A stretch of DNA of 49,252 nucleotides from NCBI GenBank assembly GCA_031291845.1, contig JARLIH010000497.1:1-49252 (forward strand), in the 5' to 3' direction. Positions 27,452 to 35,706 of the stretch are shown here, piece after piece; the first letter of the stretch is position 1, and each line of letters starts with the position of its first letter. Source of the stretch: Isosphaeraceae bacterium. Lineage in GTDB: Bacteria > Planctomycetota > Planctomycetia > Isosphaerales > Isosphaeraceae. The notes beneath the pieces were generated by a model. That model had not been told where the DNA came from and ran no database searches. It saw only the letters and a program-made list of their open reading frames with translations. The translations under genes were made by a program, and so were the position numbers.

Positions 27452-30400
27452 GTGGCCAAACGCGCGAAGCTCGATGCGTTCCAGTTCTCGCCGGATGACG
27501 CTTTGGCGGCGGAGCATGCCGCCGTGGCGGCCTGGGTCGAAGACGCGGTAGGAACGTTAACCGAACATACATATTACCTCGACGTCGATCTCAAGACCGA
27601 GCCGAGCGGCAAGATCCTGCTCGATGGCACGCCCGAGCAGTCACGACGTTATGTGCTGGCGGCGTTGGCACAAGTACGCCACTGGGACCAGCTCGCGGAA
27701 CAGATTCGTGCCGGAGCGGAGAATCAGATCCAACGCATGAACGCCCATCACCTCCCCGGCTGGGACCAGGTGTGGGGAAGGCGGCGGCAGGCAGAGGCGG
27801 TGGTCAGTGCCTTGATGCGCCGGACCTTGCCGTTTCAGAAGCAGGACCTCGTCGCAATCTTGCGGTGGTGCAACGACAGCGACAACCTCTCGACGTTCTT
27901 CGGCCCGATCGGGTCCATCACGCGTGCCCTGGAGCGCTATGCCGCGGGAGCGCCCGTCGATGCCGACCTGCGCGAGGCGATGACGCTGTTCGCGTCGCGA
28001 CTCAGGGCGTCGCACGACAAGGAGACCAAGCGGCTGGCGACCAACGTGGACCAGCTCTGCGCCCAGAGCGGAGCCGAGCCGGCTGCCGAACCCGCGCCGG
28101 CGGTTGCGAGCCTGCCTGCGCCAACACCCGCGCCGGCGGGTTCCGTGGGTGTCCTCGAGCCGCTCAAACGGCTCTTGGGAATGCGGCCGGCCGATGAAGA
28201 ACCGTCGACGACGCCGATCGGTCCCGACCGGTTTCCTCTGAGCGGGAATTCACCACTTATTCAAGAACACGAGTGTCTGAGTACGTTATTGGACCAGATC
28301 GTTGGAACCCACGACTATCACAGCCCGACGATCACGCGCTACCCCGCGGGCCGCGCACTCCTGGCGCTGGATCCTTGGATGAGGGGGAGGGTGGTCCAGG
28401 CCGCGGCCGAGCGACATATCAATACCCTGATCGTACATTCGGCCGACCACAACGAGCCTCGCTACTGGCAGTCGCGTGACGCCGCGGCGGGAGTTGTCGC
28501 GCCTCTCTTGCAGGTCGATCTCGAGACAGACCGCGATGGGCTTTTCGACTTGCTCCTGTATCTCTCGGCACGTCCCGCGCACACGCGCGACGAGACGGCC
28601 GCCACGACCGCAAAACTGATCGCGCAAGCGGAATCCGAGGCGGCACGGGCGCCCCTCACCGAGGGGGAGCGTTACGTCCTTTGGCTGTATCGCGCGTCAC
28701 TGCTCTCAGGGCCCGCGCTCGGGTCCCCTTCCGCGGAGGCCGCGCGCCTTACCCGTTTAATCAACGACGGCATAAATTTTTACCTGGCACCGGGTGAGGC
28801 GTGGAGCGATGCGGTCAACGCCGACCTGACGCGCCTGGGAACCGCGAAACGGACGGAGTGGACGACGCTGCTCAAGCACGCGCTGAGCGCGACCTCGGCC
28901 CGCCCGTCGGCCAAGTGGCTCGCAACGGGCAGCAAGCTTGTCGAAGCAATCGGCAACGACGACGTGCAAACTGCGCTTGCAGGCTGGCTGCCGCTGGTCG
29001 CGCGGGGCCAGACGATCCAGAGGCTCGGCGACTACCCCGGCGACACCCGAGGCGCGGGCGACGTGATGAACGAAGAGAACGCGACTGCCCTGCGGGGACT
29101 GCTCTGGCTCGTGCAGACGCTTCCTCGCCCCGATGCACTGGCGCGCGCGATCACGGCGGTGGTGCTGTCGGCCTACAAGAAGGTGCCGGGCGTTGGCCCT
29201 CGGGCGGTAAAGGTTGGCAACGCGGCCGTCTACGCCCTCTCGGAGATGAGGTCGACCAACGCCGTCGGGCAGCTTGCGATGCTCAAGGTCCGTATCAAGT
29301 TCGGCACGGCCCAGAAAGAGATCGAAAAGGCGTTCAGCACGGCGGCCGAGGCGCTGGGGCTGCCGAGGGACCAGATCGAGGAGATGGGCGTGCCGTCCTA
29401 CGGGATGGCGGAGGTCGGCTTGCGCCATGAGTCGTTCGGCGATTATCGGGTCGAGCTGGTCGTCACGGGGTCGGATGCCGAGCTGAAGTGGCTCGACGCC
29501 AAGGGCAAAGCGCTCAAGTCCGTGCCGGCGAAGGTCAAGAGCGATCACAGGGACGACCTCAAGGAACTCCAGCAGTCCCTCAAGGACATCCAGTCGATGC
29601 TGCCCGCCCAGCGCGATCGACTCGACTCGATGTTCCTGCTCCAGAAGACATGGCCGCTCGAGGAGTGGCGCGAACGCTATCGGAACCACCCGCTGATTGG
29701 CACAATCGCGCAGCGCTTGATCTGGCGGGTCGACGGCGTTCCCGCCCTCTTTCTCGACGATCAGCCCACCGACGTGCAAGGGCGCGCGATCGTACCGGCA
29801 GAGTCAGCCCAGGTCACGCTCTGGCATCCCGTCGAGTGCAGTATCGACGAGATCACCGCATGGCGGCGGAGGCTCGAAGAGGCCGGCGTCACGCAACCTT
29901 TCAAACAGGCGCACCGGGAGGTCTACTTGCTGACCGACGCCGAGCGCAATACCCGCACCTACTCCAACCGCTTCGCGGCCCACGTCCTGCGCCAGCATCA
30001 ATTCAACGCTCTCTGCGCAGCGCGGGGGTGGAAGAACAAGCTGCGGCTGATGGTCGACGACTCGTACCCGCCCGCTATCAAGGAGCTGCCGCACTGGGGA
30101 CTGCGAGCCGAGTTCTGGGTTGAAGGCATCGGCGACAACTACGGCACCGACACGAACGATTCGGGCGTCTACCTGCGACTCGCAACGGACCAGGTCCGCT
30201 TCTACCGCACGGCCGCCGCGCAGAACTGGGCACACGCGGGAGGCGGCGGCTACAACAGCGCCGCCGGTGGCGCGGGTCCAGGCGAGATCAACGAGCCCCT
30301 ACCTCTCGAAGAGATTCCGGCGCTCGTCTTCTCGGAAATCATGCGCGACGTCGACCTGTTCGTGGGCGTCTCGTCGGTCGGCAACGACCCTACGTGGCAG

Positions 30401-30796
30401 GACGGAGGCCCCGAGGGCCGCTTCCGAGACTACTGGCAGCATTACTCGTTCGGCGAGCTCTCCGGCACGGCCAGCACGCGCAAGCAGGTCCTCGAACGCC
30501 TGGTGCCGCGACTGAAGATCGCCGACCGCTGCTCGTTCGCCGATCGCTTCCTCGTGGTGCGCGGTCAGAAGCGGACGTACAAGATCCACCTTGGCTCGGG
30601 CAACATCCTCATGGAGCCCAACGACGAATACCTCTGCATCGTGCCTGACTCCCGTTCGCGGCCCGCGCAAGACGACCTGTTCCTCCCCTTCGAGGGGGAC
30701 GGCACGCTCTCGATCATCCTCAGCAAGGCGCTCCTCCTGGCCGACGACTCGAAGATCAAGGACCCGACCATCACGCGCCAGATCGACCGCCGTTGA
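27452..30796 (+). CDS. DUF4132 (MolR-type) protein with C-terminal DUF7737-like domain
   Basis: A 1114-residue cytoplasmic protein. GTG 27452 is supported by AGGGGA 7 bases upstream. The first 640 residues are mostly helical, with an Ala/Pro-rich linker at about 210-235 and HEAT-like helices around 480-640. The DUF4132 domain lies at about 700-960: WHPVECSIDEITAWRRRLEE (about 790), then TYSNRFAAHVLRQHQFNALCAARGW and a beta part (LRAEFWVEG). The end (about 955-1080) matches the region that usually follows DUF4132: DLFVGVSSVGNDP, RFLVVRGQKRTYKIHLGSGNI, YLCIVPD. E. coli relatives (MolR/YehI) have no firm function; in E. coli yehI lies near MoxR-ATPase and VWA genes, which are absent here. The next gene, 63 bp on, encodes the ubiquitin-like protein and is probably co-transcribed. 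Cys residues in HPVECS and NALCAARGW are worth noting. Confidence 0.85.
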   Translation: MAKRAKLDAFQFSPDDALAAEHAAVAAWVEDAVGTLTEHTYYLDVDLKTEPSGKILLDGTPEQSRRYVLAALAQVRHWDQLAEQIRAGAENQIQRMNAHHLPGWDQVWGRRRQAEAVVSALMRRTLPFQKQDLVAILRWCNDSDNLSTFFGPIGSITRALERYAAGAPVDADLREAMTLFASRLRASHDKETKRLATNVDQLCAQSGAEPAAEPAPAVASLPAPTPAPAGSVGVLEPLKRLLGMRPADEEPSTTPIGPDRFPLSGNSPLIQEHECLSTLLDQIVGTHDYHSPTITRYPAGRALLALDPWMRGRVVQAAAERHINTLIVHSADHNEPRYWQSRDAAAGVVAPLLQVDLETDRDGLFDLLLYLSARPAHTRDETAATTAKLIAQAESEAARAPLTEGERYVLWLYRASLLSGPALGSPSAEAARLTRLINDGINFYLAPGEAWSDAVNADLTRLGTAKRTEWTTLLKHALSATSARPSAKWLATGSKLVEAIGNDDVQTALAGWLPLVARGQTIQRLGDYPGDTRGAGDVMNEENATALRGLLWLVQTLPRPDALARAITAVVLSAYKKVPGVGPRAVKVGNAAVYALSEMRSTNAVGQLAMLKVRIKFGTAQKEIEKAFSTAAEALGLPRDQIEEMGVPSYGMAEVGLRHESFGDYRVELVVTGSDAELKWLDAKGKALKSVPAKVKSDHRDDLKELQQSLKDIQSMLPAQRDRLDSMFLLQKTWPLEEWRERYRNHPLIGTIAQRLIWRVDGVPALFLDDQPTDVQGRAIVPAESAQVTLWHPVECSIDEITAWRRRLEEAGVTQPFKQAHREVYLLTDAERNTRTYSNRFAAHVLRQHQFNALCAARGWKNKLRLMVDDSYPPAIKELPHWGLRAEFWVEGIGDNYGTDTNDSGVYLRLATDQVRFYRTAAAQNWAHAGGGGYNSAAGGAGPGEINEPLPLEEIPALVFSEIMRDVDLFVGVSSVGNDPTWQDGGPEGRFRDYWQHYSFGELSGTASTRKQVLERLVPRLKIADRCSFADRFLVVRGQKRTYKIHLGSGNILMEPNDEYLCIVPDSRSRPAQDDLFLPFEGDGTLSIILSKALLLADDSKIKDPTITRQIDRR

Positions 30797-30859
30797 GTCC
30801 ACGACGGCACTTGTGGTACAGATGGACCGGACGCCTGTTTCGCCGAAGGGGCACGCACG

Positions 30860-31270
30860 ATGTCTGTGACACTCACGGTCCGAGACGAAACGACGGCCGG
30901 CGACGTCTATCACGAGCGGCCGCTCGAGTTCCCCACCGAGCGCATCACCGTTCGCGAGCTGATCCGCGAGCGCGTGTATCAGGAGGTGCAGGACTTCAAC
31001 CGCAAGCGCGGCGAGCAGATCTTTCGCGGCCTCGTGCAGCCGACGGATGCGGAACGCCTCTTGAACGGCAAGCCGACCGAGTACCGCATGAAGGCGCACC
31101 GCGACATTGCATGGAAGGCCCAGTTCGAGAAGGCGATCGAGGCCTTCGAGCACAATGGCTATTTCGTCCTGATCGACGACAAGCAAGCCGAAAGCCTGGA
31201 CCAGGAATTCGTCATCGGACACGGCACGCTCGTGAGCTTCGTGAAGCTGACCCTGCTGGTCGGAGGCTGA
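30860..31270 (+). CDS. Ubiquitin-like beta-grasp protein with C-terminal Gly-Gly (candidate)
   Basis: A 136-residue, Cys-free, soluble protein. It opens with a strand (SVTLTVRDE), a second strand (PLEFP, about 21-25) and a long helix (TVRELIRERVYQEVQDFN, 30-47). An insert of about 50 residues with a second helix follows. From 101 on it reads FVLIDDKQAESLD, then VIGHGTLVSFVKLTLLVGG to the end. That order (strand, strand, helix, strand, short turn, last strand, GG) is that of ubiquitin and MoaD/ThiS. The last 36 residues line up by eye with ubiquitin's IFAGKQLEDG...STLHLVLRLRGG. The Gly-Gly is exposed with nothing after it, as in mature modifiers and sulfur carriers. No E1, E2, JAB protease or sulfurtransferase is nearby. 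It lies 63 bp after the DUF4132 gene on the same strand, so the two probably work together. The fold assignment is inference from pattern only. Confidence 0.65.
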   Translation: MSVTLTVRDETTAGDVYHERPLEFPTERITVRELIRERVYQEVQDFNRKRGEQIFRGLVQPTDAERLLNGKPTEYRMKAHRDIAWKAQFEKAIEAFEHNGYFVLIDDKQAESLDQEFVIGHGTLVSFVKLTLLVGG

Positions 31271-31332
31271 AAGGGCGCAGGAAGAGAGCGTCTCTGACGA
31301 GAAAATCGACCGGTGCGTTCTCGGCCGCATTC

Positions 31333-31374
31333 GTAGGGTGCATGAAATGCACCGGCGCGTTCCACGCACCCCAC
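31333..31374 (+). repeat. 42-bp double-hairpin repeat, copy 3
   Basis: It contains GGTGCATGAAATGCACC and GGCGCGTTCCACGCACC back to back, flanked by GTAG and CCAC. It lies between the ubiquitin-like gene and the convergent DUF1559 gene, 32 bp from the latter's stop. Confidence 0.9.
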
Positions 31375-31406
31375 GGGAATGCCTTCGATCCCCCTTTGGG
31401 ATCGTT

Positions 31407-32561
31407 TCAGAACGAATCGGACGAGACGACCTCACCCTGGGCCCGCGAGCCGAGCGACCAGATCACCGGAAGGCTCGTCGAGTCCTTGAGGAACTTCACG
31501 GAGCCGTCGGCGAACAGGGTGTTCGCCCCACCGGAATGCCGGCTGCTCAAGGTCCAGATTCCCGGGTTCCAGAGCGTGTTCGACGCGCCCGAGCTCACGC
31601 TGCAATTCGGCGTCTTCGGGTTCGGCGCCAGCACGATGTTGCCGAAGCTGAAGCCCGGCAGACCCCATGCCCAGCCCATGCCGAGCTGCGACGTGTGGCT
31701 TCCCGTGCGGTTCCCTGCCGCGAGCGCGCCCGCCGCGCAGGTCTGCGCCCACGCCTGGAACGGTGCGGCGCCGGCCGGCAACTGCATGAGCGGCGTGTTC
31801 CGCGACACCCCCGGCGGATACGAGCCGATGAAGATGATGTCCGACGGAATCGAGATAAACAGGTCGTTGCCGTCCCCCACGATCCACTCGCCGAACGCGA
31901 TCGTGTTGCTCGTCCCGTCGAGGATCTCCGAGAGCCGGACCGGCGGCCTCCCCCCCTTCCCGGTGTGGAAGAAGATTCCGTTGGGGGGGCCGCTGGATTG
32001 GTTGTAGGTGAACTCGAGGCTCGAGCCCACCGAGGCGAAGTAGTTCACGCCCGGGGCGATCGACGTGTCGACCGTGATCGTCGGCCACGTCGGCGCGGTG
32101 TCCGACGGGCAAAGGAACTCACTGATCCGCGTGTGGATGGCGGTTGAGTTGATCCAGACCCCGGTCGGGCCGTTGATCACGTCGATCGAGAAGTTCTGGG
32201 CGTTGTAGATCGCCGACTGCTCCGTGAACGGCAGCAGCCGGGACAGCGGGCCGAAGCCGCCGTTGGCGATGGTCGTCCCGGGCGTGGTCGTCGTGTCGAG
32301 CGCTGCGGGAGGAACCGTGTCATTGACACTGATGTAGTTATGGAGCGCCAGCCCGATCTGCTTGAGGTTGTTGACGCACTGGGCGCGCCTCGCCGCTTCG
32401 CGTGCCGCCTGCACCGCGGGCAGCAAGAGTGCGATCAGAACCGCGATGATCGCGATCACAACCAATAGCTCGATCAGTGTGAATCCTGGCGAATGCGTCG
32501 CAACGACGCGACCACTCACGCCGGCGCCGGCGCGACGGTCCTTCTGGAGTAAAGGCGACAT
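31407..32561 (-). CDS. DUF1559 pilin-like protein, tandem copy A
   Basis: A 384-residue protein. GGAGGAG lies about 7 bases before ATG 32561. A 25-residue leader precedes the prepilin cleavage motif GFTLIELL and hydrophobic helix. Then come AAREAARRAQCVNNLKQIG, FLCPSD, DGTSNT and the C-terminal HSGGANTLFADGSVKFLKD. It is very similar to the protein at 33210-34364 along the whole length; differences cluster at NDTVP/NETFP, the TVDTSIAP/TGDPAVSP segment and CAAGALAAG/CAAGATTSA. It ends in the same GEVVSSDSF tail as the DUF1559 protein at 9547-10605. Probably an envelope pseudopilin-like protein of unknown role. Confidence 0.93.
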   Translation of the reverse strand: MSPLLQKDRRAGAGVSGRVVATHSPGFTLIELLVVIAIIAVLIALLLPAVQAAREAARRAQCVNNLKQIGLALHNYISVNDTVPPAALDTTTTPGTTIANGGFGPLSRLLPFTEQSAIYNAQNFSIDVINGPTGVWINSTAIHTRISEFLCPSDTAPTWPTITVDTSIAPGVNYFASVGSSLEFTYNQSSGPPNGIFFHTGKGGRPPVRLSEILDGTSNTIAFGEWIVGDGNDLFISIPSDIIFIGSYPPGVSRNTPLMQLPAGAAPFQAWAQTCAAGALAAGNRTGSHTSQLGMGWAWGLPGFSFGNIVLAPNPKTPNCSVSSGASNTLWNPGIWTLSSRHSGGANTLFADGSVKFLKDSTSLPVIWSLGSRAQGEVVSSDSF

Positions 32562-33134
32562 GCAAGACTCCTCCGAGTCTGCGCGCGCCTCCGGCTGGTC
32601 CAGTGGGCACTACGCGATTTTTTCTTGGGAAGACGCCTCTCGCGATCGAGTTGGCACTTTTCGGCGGGATTGACTTCACGCATTCAGCGAGGACGTTGCG
32701 TCTCGACTTGGTCGATCAGGACGTTGCGGGTTTGCTCCGTCCCCACCTCACTATAAACGGACGAGGTAGCCCGTTATTGATGGTCCAACTGCACCAAATC
32801 GTCTCATGTGCCACGAGCACCGGATCTCAACGTTCGCTCCCGAGAAGCCAATCGATCAAGGTTACGTCACTGGTGGTCTGATTATTTCGACACTCTCCCC
32901 ACCCCGTCAAGAGGAATATCGCCTAACTCGATCTATTTGGTCGGGATCGATCGGCGTCAAGGAATCTCCCCGACCGCGCATCCGCCGCTCGGAGGATGAA
33001 ATATCCGGCCAAATAGGAGACGTCTTGCTGATCTCCGCCCTGAGCGGTGGCTTCGACTAAAGAGAACGACCCGGGAACGGCCTTGCGCCGCACCCGGGTC
33101 GTCCTGTGTCGTGCCGTGTGCTCGTCCGTAATTC
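32562..33134. other. Upstream region of DUF1559 copy A
   Basis: No gene is seen. The first 390 bp are homologous to the region upstream of copy B. The part at about 32850-32930 (TCGATCAAG, then GTCTGATTATTT and an AT-richer stretch) probably contains the promoter for copy A. The rest, to 33134, is the junction before unit B. Confidence 0.5.
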
Positions 33135-33176
33135 GTAGGGTGCATGAAATGCACCGGTGCGTTCCACGCACCCTAC
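33135..33176 (+). repeat. 42-bp double-hairpin repeat, copy 4
   Basis: This is the most regular copy: GTAG, then GGTGCATGAAATGCACC, then GGTGCGTTCCACGCACC, then CTAC. It lies 33 bp after the stop of DUF1559 copy B and was duplicated along with it. Confidence 0.9.
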
Positions 33177-33209
33177 AAGCAATACAGCCCGGTCTCTCTT
33201 CGGGTGGTC

Positions 33210-34364
33210 TCAGAACGAATCGGCAGAGACGACCTCACCCTGGGCCCGCGAGCCGAGCGACCAGATCACCGGAAGGCTCGTCGAGTCCTTGAGGAACTTC
33301 ACGGAGCCGTCGGCGAACAGGGCGTTCGCCCCACCGGAATGCTGGCTGCTCAAGGTCCAGATTCCCGGACTCCAAAGTGTGTTCGACGCGCCCGAGCTCA
33401 CGCTGCAATTCGGCGTCTTCGGGTTCGGCGCCAGCACGATGTTGCCGAAGCTGAAGCCCGGCAGACCCCACGCCCACCCCATGCCGAGCTGCGATGTGTG
33501 GCTTCCCGTGCGGTTCGCGCTTGTTGTGGCGCCCGCAGCGCAGGTCTGCGCCCATGTCTGGAACGGTGCGGCGCCGGCCGGCAACTGCATGAGCGGCGTG
33601 TTCCGCGACACCCCCGGCGGATACGAGCCGATGAAGATGATGTCCGATGGAATCGAGATGATCAGGTCGTTGCCGTCCCCCACGATCCACTCGCCGAACG
33701 CGATCGTGTTGCTCGTCCCATCGCGGATCTCCGCGAGCTTGACCGGTGGCCTGCCACCCGTCCCCGTGTGGAAGAAGATGCCGTTGGGGGGGCCGCTGGT
33801 TTGGGTGTAGGTGAACTCAAGGCTCGAGCCCACCGAAGCGAAATAGTTCACACCCGGGGAGACTGCGGGGTCACCCGTGATCGTCGGCCACGTCGGCGCG
33901 AGGTCTGACGGGCAGAGGAACTCGCTGATTCGCGTGTGGGCGGCAGTCGAGTTGATCCAGACGCCCGGGTTGCCGTTGATCACATCGATCGAGAAGTTCT
34001 GGGCGTTGTAGATCGCCGACTGCTCCGTGAACGGCAGCAGCCGGGACAGTGGGCCGAACCCGCCGTTGGCGATGGTCGTCCCGGGCGTGGTCGTCGTGTC
34101 GAGCGCCGCGGGAGGAAACGTCTCATTGGCACTGATGTAATTGTGGAGCGCGAGCCCGATCTGCTTGAGGTTGTTGACGCACTGGGCGCGCCTTGCCGCT
34201 TCACGCGCCGCCTGCACCGCAGGCAGCAAGAGCGCGATCAGAACCGCGATGATCGCGATCACAACCAACAGCTCGATCAGCGTGAATCCTGGCGAATGCG
34301 TCGCAACGACGCGACCACTCACGCCGACGTCGGCGCGACGGCGCTTCTGGAGCAAAAGCGACAT
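33210..34364 (-). CDS. DUF1559 pilin-like protein, tandem copy B
   Basis: A 384-residue protein. ATG 34364 follows AAGGAG and matches the start of copy A; an in-frame extension to 34391 would include the ribosome site and is rejected. Same architecture as copy A: 25-residue leader, GFTLIELL cleavage motif, hydrophobic helix, FLCPSD, DGTSNT, and HSGGANALFADGSVKFLKD near the end. Equal length and high identity show a local gene duplication. Both copies point the same way, but a separate upstream region precedes each, so each probably has its own promoter. Confidence 0.93.
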   Translation of the reverse strand: MSLLLQKRRRADVGVSGRVVATHSPGFTLIELLVVIAIIAVLIALLLPAVQAAREAARRAQCVNNLKQIGLALHNYISANETFPPAALDTTTTPGTTIANGGFGPLSRLLPFTEQSAIYNAQNFSIDVINGNPGVWINSTAAHTRISEFLCPSDLAPTWPTITGDPAVSPGVNYFASVGSSLEFTYTQTSGPPNGIFFHTGTGGRPPVKLAEIRDGTSNTIAFGEWIVGDGNDLIISIPSDIIFIGSYPPGVSRNTPLMQLPAGAAPFQTWAQTCAAGATTSANRTGSHTSQLGMGWAWGLPGFSFGNIVLAPNPKTPNCSVSSGASNTLWSPGIWTLSSQHSGGANALFADGSVKFLKDSTSLPVIWSLGSRAQGEVVSADSF

Positions 34365-34942
34365 GCAAGACTCCTTCGAGTCTGCGCGCACCTCTGGCTG
34401 GTCCAGTGGGCACTACGCGATCATTCTGGGAAAAATGCCTCTCGTTAACGAGTAAGCATATTTTCAGGTGGGATTGGCTTCGCGCGTGCGGCGAAGCCGT
34501 TGCGTCTCGACCTTGACGGTCACTCCAGCCTGGATGAGGACCTGCTCATTCTCCATCGTGCCGTCAACGGACGGGGTGAGTCTCTCTTTGAATGATTGTT
34601 CCGCCGCGCTCAACTCGTGTCGTCTGCTCCAACGGTCGCACCTTAGCATTCACTGTCGAAAAGTCAGTCGATCAAGCGTCGCATCGCTGCGTGTCTGATT
34701 ATTTTAAGACTCGCCCCACATCGTCAAGGCGAATATCGTCTAGCTCGATCAATTTTATCGGGTTTGCAGGCAAAGCTCGTTTTCTTCTTTTTCTCTCAAA
34801 GAGGCGTCAAGACATCTCCGAACGGCCCCGAAAACTCGGCGCGAGGGCGAATCGCATGACCGATACCCGAGCTCTCAACGGTGTTCACGGACGGAGCAGC
34901 GCGGGACCCGGATGGGAGGTCGGTGCCGTCTCAAGGAGCCAG
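34365..34942. other. Upstream region of DUF1559 copy B
   Basis: No gene is seen. The first 400 bp match the region upstream of copy A. An AT-richer stretch at about 34640-34760 with ATTCACT, AAGTCAGTCGATCAAG and GTCTGATTATTT is the likely promoter area. Its first two elements recur in the ssuA upstream region at 35641-35684. The last 180 bp before the nitroreductase stop show nothing clear. Confidence 0.5.
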
Positions 34943-35560
34943 TCACGCCCAGCGCACGAGTGAGGCGACCTCATGCCGTTGCGATGCCCGCCCCTCTTCG
35001 GCCGGCCGGCCGAAGGCAACGAGCGCCACGACCTCCGCGTGGTCGGGGAGACCAAACAGCGACCGGACCTGAACCGCGTCAAAGCCGAGCATCGGCGATG
35101 ACCCCAGGCCGTACGCTTCCAGGATCAGCAAGAGATACCCCAGCGCGATGTTCGCCTGAGCTCGGCCCCACTGGTCGCGCTGGGAGTCCGTCAGGGTCTC
35201 GAAGAAGCCGATGATACTCTGGCGCGTCTTCGCCTTCGCTTCCGGGGCGAGGTCCGCGCGCAAGACGGAATCAATCCGGGCGAGCGTGTCGACCATATCG
35301 CTGTAGACGACGACCGTCACCGGCGCCCGGCCGACTTGATTCTGCCCGAACGCGGCCGCTTGCAGTGTCTCGCGGTGCGCGGCGTCGGTCACGGCCACGA
35401 ACCGCCAGGGTTGCAGGTTCCAGGCCGATGGTGCCCGCCCTGCCAGAGAGAGAACCTCCAGGATCAGGTCCCTGCCGATCGGTTCCTGCACGTAATCTCG
35501 GATGGATCGACGTTTCTGGACCAACGCCTCCACCGCGGACGCGACTTCTGCCGAACCCAT
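34943..35560 (-). CDS. Nitroreductase family FMN protein
   Basis: A 205-residue cytoplasmic flavoprotein. ATG 35560 is preferred because AGGGGGA lies 6-7 bases upstream; an ATG at 35593 has no ribosome site. Visible family features are RRSIRDYVQEPIGRD (FMN phosphate contact), RAPSAWNLQPWRFVAV and the late glycine-rich GLGSSPMLGFD segment, ending in VVALVAFGRPAEE. It uses NAD(P)H to reduce nitro compounds, quinones or free flavin. It is divergent from the ssu operon, which lacks an ssuE-type FMN reductase, so it may supply reduced FMN to SsuD (inference). Confidence 0.88.
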   Translation of the reverse strand: MGSAEVASAVEALVQKRRSIRDYVQEPIGRDLILEVLSLAGRAPSAWNLQPWRFVAVTDAAHRETLQAAAFGQNQVGRAPVTVVVYSDMVDTLARIDSVLRADLAPEAKAKTRQSIIGFFETLTDSQRDQWGRAQANIALGYLLLILEAYGLGSSPMLGFDAVQVRSLFGLPDHAEVVALVAFGRPAEEGRASQRHEVASLVRWA

Positions 35561-35658
35561 TCGCAGTCCCCCTAACTCTACCACCCGGCTCATTCTTACC
35601 GGCTCGCCACCGAAATCGTCTTGATTCCGTGGCCGAATTGATTCACTCTAACAACGAT

Positions 35659-35684
35659 AGTCGATAAAGTCAGTCGATAAAGTC
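35659..35684 (+). promoter_or_regulatory. Perfect 13-bp direct repeat upstream of ssuA
   Basis: AGTCGATAAAGTC occurs twice head to tail (35659-35671 and 35672-35684). It lies 23 bp before the ssuA start, in the gap shared with the nitroreductase gene. The ssuA ribosome site (GGAGGGGG, about 35696-35703) follows. Tandem sites at this place suggest regulator binding; a chance slippage duplication is possible. Confidence 0.45.
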
Positions 35685-35706
35685 GGTTATTGGGCGGAGG
35701 GGGCGG

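Larger units (their letters stand above)
31333..32955 (-). repeat. Tandem duplication, unit A
   Basis: This unit holds repeat copy 3, a DUF1559 gene and about 390 bp upstream of it. Unit B repeats all of this at an offset of 1802-1816 bp. Both genes have 384 codons and nearly the same protein sequence. The right boundary is approximate. Confidence 0.85.
33135..34765 (-). repeat. Tandem duplication, unit B
   Basis: This is the second unit of the 1.8-kb tandem duplication: palindrome, DUF1559 gene and upstream region. Homology to unit A fades at about 34765. Small insertions and deletions and scattered substitutions, mostly in the non-coding part, show that the duplication is not very recent. 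Confidence 0.85.

Noticed and set aside
31333..34765. Insertion sequence as explanation of the duplicated block
   Set aside because: There is no transposase frame. The block consists of a DUF1559 gene with its own upstream region, so simple tandem duplication fits better.
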